Source: Rostratula benghalensis
Taxonomy: Eukaryota; Chordata; Aves; Charadriiformes; Rostratulidae
NCBI GenBank assembly: GCA_013399305.1
Contig: VXAI01000115.1
Location: 236,167 to 300,166, forward strand
Direction: 5' to 3'
DNA: 64,000 nt
Shown here one piece after another: positions 58,706 through 64,000 of this stretch. A program made the position numbers and the translations under genes. Under the pieces are notes generated by a model. That model saw only the letters and a program-made list of their open reading frames with translations, was not told where the DNA came from and did not search any database. Every line of letters starts with the position of its first letter. The stretch's first letter is position 1.

Positions 58706-60489
58706 GCAAATCACAGGTATAATTCTCCCACTACATCCCATAGCCATCTGCAGAGATATATGGGATCACAGTGGGAGTGAGTGGGGGAAAGTGCTGTTTC
58801 CCAGAGAGTTTGCTGCATGGCGCAGCCAGGGAAATTAAGACCTATGATTTTCTGTTTTCTGTGGGGAATGTTTTTAGGTGATCTCTGACGATGCTAACTC
58901 AGCTTCAGAGGGTATCCCCACCTTGCTTGCTGCCTGTCTCTACCCACCTTGTAGCACACCACTGGAATAGTGTGGGAGAGCAAAAGGAAAAATATTGTGT
59001 GATAAAAGTTTTACCATACAGGTGTATGATGGGGCAGAGGGGAGAACATACAGGTGTCATTTAACTACTTTTTCCAGCTGAATGCTGTGCCGTGATCAGA
59101 GGCAGACACTCAGCCCTGAGCTTCCTGTGTGCATCGTGAGGAGCAGGATGGAAAAGAGTCCCCAGCAGCTCAGCACAGAGGGGAAAGCAATGGGTGCACA
59201 GCAAATGGCAGAGCCAACAGGGTCTCTAAACACCTGTCTTACAAAGGGGTTAAAAAAGGGTTTTAGAAAGCCCTTCCAAGCATGCTGGTGTGTCCTTGCT
59301 ACTCGTTGAAGTTGTTTGCCAAAGCTCTTATTCTCCAGCTGGACCCCAGTAATGTCAAACCCCCAAATTTTTCCCAGTGAAATCAGCAGGACCAGGGTTT
59401 CCTCCCTTTTAACTAGGTATTGCTACAACAACAGGCATGTCCCGCTTTTCACTCACTTCACAGGATGCATTGTGGGCAAAATCTTTAAAATGGGCACATA
59501 TATAAGGTGAGCTGAGAGACTTTGGATTATTTGGACATTGCAACAGCTGTAACTGAGCCTGTCAGCTGGGGTAATATGGCAGGGTTATTCTGTCAGCTAC
59601 ATAGTGCTGAGTTTCCAAAGACAGAGAGAGATTTATTCTGCTTTTCTGGCTTAGATCAAGCATTGTGATAATTTAGCGTAATGGCCACCAATTCAGGGTA
59701 ATTTAACTTGTTTTCAGATTATGTAGTAGGAGTCAGGGCCAGTGAAAGAAAAATAAGATTTACAGACATTTGACCAATTTGTATTTCTCGTAGAAAGGAG
59801 AGGAGGATGAACAAAATGGTGCTTTCAGGCATTACACCATGAGCTGACTGATATTTAGGATAAATGTGCAGGGATTTTTTTTAAAGATAAAATAAGACAA
59901 GGAGGTTGGGCAGTGGCCTGAAAATGAGGAAAATTAAACAGGTGCCCAGAGGCTAAAAGGCTTGTGGAGGTTTCCACATAATGGTTTCAGAAATGGGATC
60001 AGAGGTATGAAGAGGTTATGGGGAGAAGCAGGGAGGGAAGCAGCAGGTCTTCAATGGGATTTAACTTTCAGTCTATTGAACAGGAGCCGTTTGGATGAAT
60101 CCAACAGTGGAACAACTGGACTTGCTGGGATGTGGAATTAGATGCTTTCTGAGGAAAGAGCATTTGCTGCACTGCTTGCAGATAGGTGATAATTTAGCAG
60201 TACACGGACTTCAGCAGGCAACTAAATCTAAAAAATAAGTGAATTATTAACAATGAAATTAAATCCCAAATTATGTCGAAAAGGAAAGTGTTGTTACATC
60301 TATTTTCACAATATGAGGATGCTGTAGAAATCAGCAGGGTGCAAGGGCCCGTACAGGAGGCAAAGTGGAGCCTCTCAAAACTTAGGGGTTTGTACTGTAA
60401 CAAAACAGAGGCCAAGGATTTAATCTACTCTTTTCTCTAATCTCTATATCTATCTAATCTCTGTGTCTAGCTCATTTAATCTCTATACC
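58706..60489. other. Upstream intergenic sequence without recognisable genes
   Basis: No exon or family resemblance was found on either strand. A short imperfect array of aatctct-type units lies at about 60425-60490, directly before a CR1 copy. Confidence 0.6.
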
Positions 60490-61865
60490 CCAATATTCAA
60501 AAAAGGAAAAAATAGAAGACTCAGAGACCTATAGGCCGGTCAATCTCCCCTCTGTGCCTGACAAGATCATGGAGCAGATCCTCCTGGAATTTCTGCTAAG
60601 GCCCATGGAAAACAAGGAGGTGATTTGAGACAGCCAACATGGCTTCACCAAGGGCGAATCACCTGACAAATTTGGTGGCCTTTAACATTACTGCTACAGA
60701 GTTGGTGGACAAGGGCAGAGCAACAGACATCATCTACTTGGATTTATGCAAAGCATTTGACATTGTCCTGCACAACATCCTGGTCTCTAAACTGGAAAGT
60801 CATAGATTTGATGGAGGGACCACTCGCTGGATAAGGAACCGGCTGGATGGCCGCACTCAAAGGGTTGTCATCAACAGCTCAATGTCCAAGTGGCGGCCAG
60901 TAACAAGTGGTGTTCCTCAGGGGTCAGTACTGGGACCAGTGCTATTTAATATCTTTGTTGGAGACATGGACAGTGGGATAGAGTGCACCCTCAGCAAGTT
61001 TGAAAATGACACCAAGCTTGGTGGCACGGTCGACATGGCTGGAGGGAAGGGATGCCATCCAGAAGGACATGGACAGGCTTGAGAGGTGGGCTAGTGCAAA
61101 TTGCATGAAGTTCAAGCCAAGCACCTGGGTGTGTCAATCCCAAGCACAAATACAGATTCGGTGGAGAATGGCTGGAGAGCAGCCCTGAGGAGAAGGACTT
61201 GGGAGTGATAGTGGATGAGAAGCTCAACATAGCTGGCAATGCACACTGGCAGCACAGACAGCCAACCACCTCCTGGGTTGCATCAAAAGAAGTGTGACCA
61301 GCAGGTCGTGGGAGTTGATTCTATCCCTCTACTCTGCTCTCATGAGATCCCACCTGGAGTACTGTGTCCAGCTCTGGAGTCCTCAGCACAGAAGGAACAT
61401 GGAACTGTTGCAACGGGTCCAGTAGAGGGCCACAAAGATGATCAGAGGGGTGAAACCTCTCCTGTGAAGACAGGCTGAGGGAGCTGGGGTTCTTTAGCCT
61501 GGAGAAGAGAAGGCTCCAGGGAGATCTTATAGCAGCCTTCCAATATCTGAAGGGAGCCTACAGGAGAGCTGGAGAGGGACTCTTTGTCAGGAAATGTAGT
61601 GACAGGACAAGGGGTAATGGCTTTAAATTGAAAGAGGGGAGATTTAGATTAGGTACCAGAAAGGAATTCTTTCCTGTGGGGGTGGTGAAACACTGGAACA
61701 GGTTGCCCAATGAAGCTGTGGGTACTCCATCCCTGGAAGTGTTCAAGGATGGGGCTTTGAACAACCTGGTCTAGTGGGAGGTGTCCCTGCCCATGGCAGG
61801 GGGGTTGGAACTCGATCTTTAATGTCTCTTCCAACTCTAACCATTCTATGATTCTATGATTCTTA
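60490..61865 (+). mobile_element. CR1 LINE, 5'-truncated, decayed reverse transcriptase
   Basis: It begins with PIFKKGK-like coding, then [59 protein letters not shown] and [18 protein letters not shown]. Frames then shift through HLEYC-, RATKMI- and [13 protein letters not shown] parts to the 3' end accattctatgattctatga. The catalytic FADD box reads FEND, and several frameshifts and stops break the ORF. It is a different CR1 subfamily from the copies at 29345 and 42768. Confidence 0.93.
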
Positions 61866-63220
61866 CTTTGTATCCCGTCTGTTCCCATCTATCATTGGCT
61901 GGGGCACCTAAAACTTTGCCAAGCTCACTCAGGTGTGGCTGCATGCTGTGAAGGGGACCGTAAAACCAGGAGGGCAAAGCCAAGTGCAGGAGGGTGAGTT
62001 CACTGGGACCGTGCAGACAATGGGAGAGGAGCAGCATCGGCTGCTTTCATCCCAACAAGGTCAAAGAAATTTGTGATGACTTGCATACTACAGAACAGGT
62101 AGGAAAACAACGGTTGAAGGAAAGCAAAGCCAGATTTCAAATGGAGAGGGAGGGCCTGGTTGTTTTTAATGCTGACTGTAACCTGTACATAATCTGCTAA
62201 CCTAGAACCAGCAGTGCCAGCTGTATTAGGCAAGAGTAAGGAAGCTAAATGATTTAAGTGCATGATTTAAATTAAAATTCCTTATTTCTAATCTGGGATT
62301 AGTAAAATTCAGTGAAAACTGAAAATGAAAATGCACCAAGTTAACAGCAGCACCTACAATAAAAGATAAGAACAATGCAGAACAACATTACAGATGGAAA
62401 CTTGCTCTGACTAAAGCTCCAAAATTACAAATTAGATAAATGCATTAACTTTAATATAAACATGTAAATAGAATTACTATAATGTTAATATCTTTACTGA
62501 TAGTAATTTATGTACATAATTTCAACTGATGCAGAAATTAAGTACATAAATACATTAGAACCATAAATTACAGAAATACATTTACATAAAAAGCAGAAGT
62601 GAGAAAAACAAAGTCATATAACAGCGGGTAATTAATTAAGATTGTTTCTGTCTTAGATTTCTCTTCCACTGTTAGAAATTGTTACTGAAAATGTCAGATA
62701 TTTCTCAGTGAAAATGAAAGATGCCAGTATTTTGAGAGTGATTCATAAGCAGATACGAGCTGAGAAACTTGCTTATTTTGAAGAAATCACCAGGAATTTT
62801 GAGCCAGCATCGAACTTAAAGACAAGACTTGCTGGTGGGTGTGGGTATCCTGTGTGCCACCAGCCAACTACTTGTGGCAGTCACCTGGTGCTTGTGAACA
62901 GGCATTTCCTATCTAACACTAGATGGATAACTGCAGAAACAGTTTTTATTAAAAACTGTGTTTCACTTGCATGATTTCTAAATATAGTTAAAGAAATAGG
63001 ATTGGTTAGAAAATAAGTAATTCCTCATCAAGTACGTAACTCCTCCTGGAAGCACATGGAAGACAAGAAGGTGGTTGGAATTTACCAAGGGTGCTCCATA
63101 CCCACCAGCCTGGCTGTTGTCTCTTGTGAGATGAGTGGGCTGGTGGGAAAAGATCAGGACTTTCTAATTTGGCATAATCTGATCTAACGTCGGTGGAGCT
63201 TGCAATATGACAGGCAGGTG
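61866..63220. other. AT-rich intergenic sequence
   Basis: I found no supported gene. Positions 62270-62650 are particularly A/T-rich. An open frame at 62708-62974 has no recognisable relative. Confidence 0.6.
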
Positions 63221-63285
63221 AGGGGACCAGGGTGGGATGGCTTGGGGACCAGGGTGGGATGGCTTGAGCACCAGGGCAGGATGGA
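63221..63285. repeat. Minisatellite, about 21-base unit, three copies
   Basis: Two near-identical units reading ggaccagggtgggatggctt are followed by a diverged third copy (caccagggcaggatgg). Confidence 0.9.
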
Positions 63286-63339
63286 GGGGTGGATGACAAC
63301 CAAGCAGCTAGGACCACAGTGCAGTGGTCAGGGGTTGGA

Positions 63340-63715
63340 CATCCAGCTGCAACCAGTATGGAATGGTGTCCCTCAGGGGCCAGCACTGGTGCTGAGGCTG
63401 TTTAATATCTGCATTAAACATGGACACCACGGTGTGGTTGGCAACATGCTGAAGGGCAGGGCTCAGGAAATTAAATCAATCTCTTCCTCATTGACACAGG
63501 AAGATGTCAGCAGGCTGCAGAGGGGCTCCTCAGACCCTCCTGAGCTCAGCAAGGGCAGCAGAACAGCCCCATGGCACAGGAAAATTGGGACAAGACCACT
63601 AGCTGAGGGACAGTGGTGCGGGAGAGGACTTGCACAGGCTCTGTGGAACAGCAAGTGGAACATAAACCAGTACTGCACACTTGCAGCAAGGAAAGTTCCT
63701 GTGACATGCCAGCTG
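63340..63715 (+). mobile_element. Old CR1-type LINE remnant
   Basis: One frame retains VWNGVPQGPALVLRLFNICI, a decayed version of the RT motif [17 protein letters not shown]. About 270 bases later comes NQYCTLAARK, resembling the CR1 QCALAAQKAN segment. The spacing fits CR1. The rest is unrecognisable, and the limits are approximate. Confidence 0.6.
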
Positions 63716-64000
63716 CGTGGGACGGCTGAGCCACGGGCACAACCCATGTACAGCTGGAACAAATATGGTATTCTCATGGAATGTTTGTGCATGTGAATGA
63801 AAATGAACACTGTCTGTCTGAAGAGGTTTATCAAGGTAAGATGGAGTCATGGCTACTCCATGAACTCTCCTGATTGGTCCTGGGCACAGCAGAAATTTGT
63901 CATGACCCTTGTTACTGACCAGTGGACAACTCTTCATGTTCCCTCAGGAAGGCTGCTGGTCTAAGCACCCTCTTGCCATAGTCCATCAGGACTCAATCAG

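Noticed and set aside
62708..62974. Lys/Glu-rich frame (starts MKMKDASILRV) considered as a possible GRK1 or other exon
   Set aside because: It does not match the GRK1 N-terminus, lacks a convincing acceptor/donor pair in phase, and shows no family motif.
63006..63386. 126-codon Pro-rich frame on the - strand near the window end
   Set aside because: It is antisense of the minisatellite and CR1 remnant. The repeated PSHPTLVP-like units are the minisatellite read backwards.

Overview
The window is vertebrate nuclear DNA, almost certainly from a bird. It contains large GT-AG introns and many copies of the CR1 family of LINE retrotransposons, which is the dominant avian repeat. It carries two complete protein-coding genes in tail-to-tail orientation. 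The first is TFDP1 (E2F dimerization partner DP-1) on the + strand, from about 1 to 42.1 kb. The second is ATP4B (beta subunit of the gastric H+/K+-ATPase) on the - strand, from about 58.1 kb down to 51.7 kb. From general knowledge, the same pair lies side by side on human 13q34, so this is conserved synteny. No ORF was taken as a gene on length alone. Both genes were assembled exon by exon from splice sites, reading phase and family resemblance, and both close to intact proteins (410 and 288 residues).

Layout. Positions 1-310 are a GC/CpG-rich TFDP1 promoter and 5' region, with a TATA-like box, an E2F consensus site and an overlapping CACGTG E-box. The start codon is in exon 2 (544), and coding exons 3-12 spread over 40 kb. 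Introns 2 and 3 are about 13 kb each. CR1 remnants of several ages lie in introns 2, 3, 4, 7 and 8: young ones at 29.3-30.6 kb, very old ones at 34.6-35.5 kb and 23.7-24.2 kb. The 3' UTR runs from 40.9 to about 42.08 kb. The 42.1-51.6 kb intergenic interval holds an internally deleted young CR1 (42.77-44.04 kb), older CR1 scraps and a purine-rich stretch. ATP4B occupies 52.0-58.08 kb, with a TATA box at 58.17 kb and a dense cluster of GATA motifs upstream that runs close to a 230-base assembly gap (58476-58705). From 58.7 kb to the end I see only CR1 copies, a small minisatellite and AT-rich sequence. GRK1, the next gene in human, is not visible.

The two genes are functionally unrelated. TFDP1 is a ubiquitous cell-cycle transcription factor subunit. 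ATP4B is a parietal/oxyntic-cell membrane glycoprotein. I see no operon-like or novel gene system. The most useful leads are regulatory (E2F/E-box at TFDP1, GATA cluster at ATP4B), a tandem NAGNAG splice acceptor inside the DP-1 DNA-binding domain, and the history of the CR1 copies.
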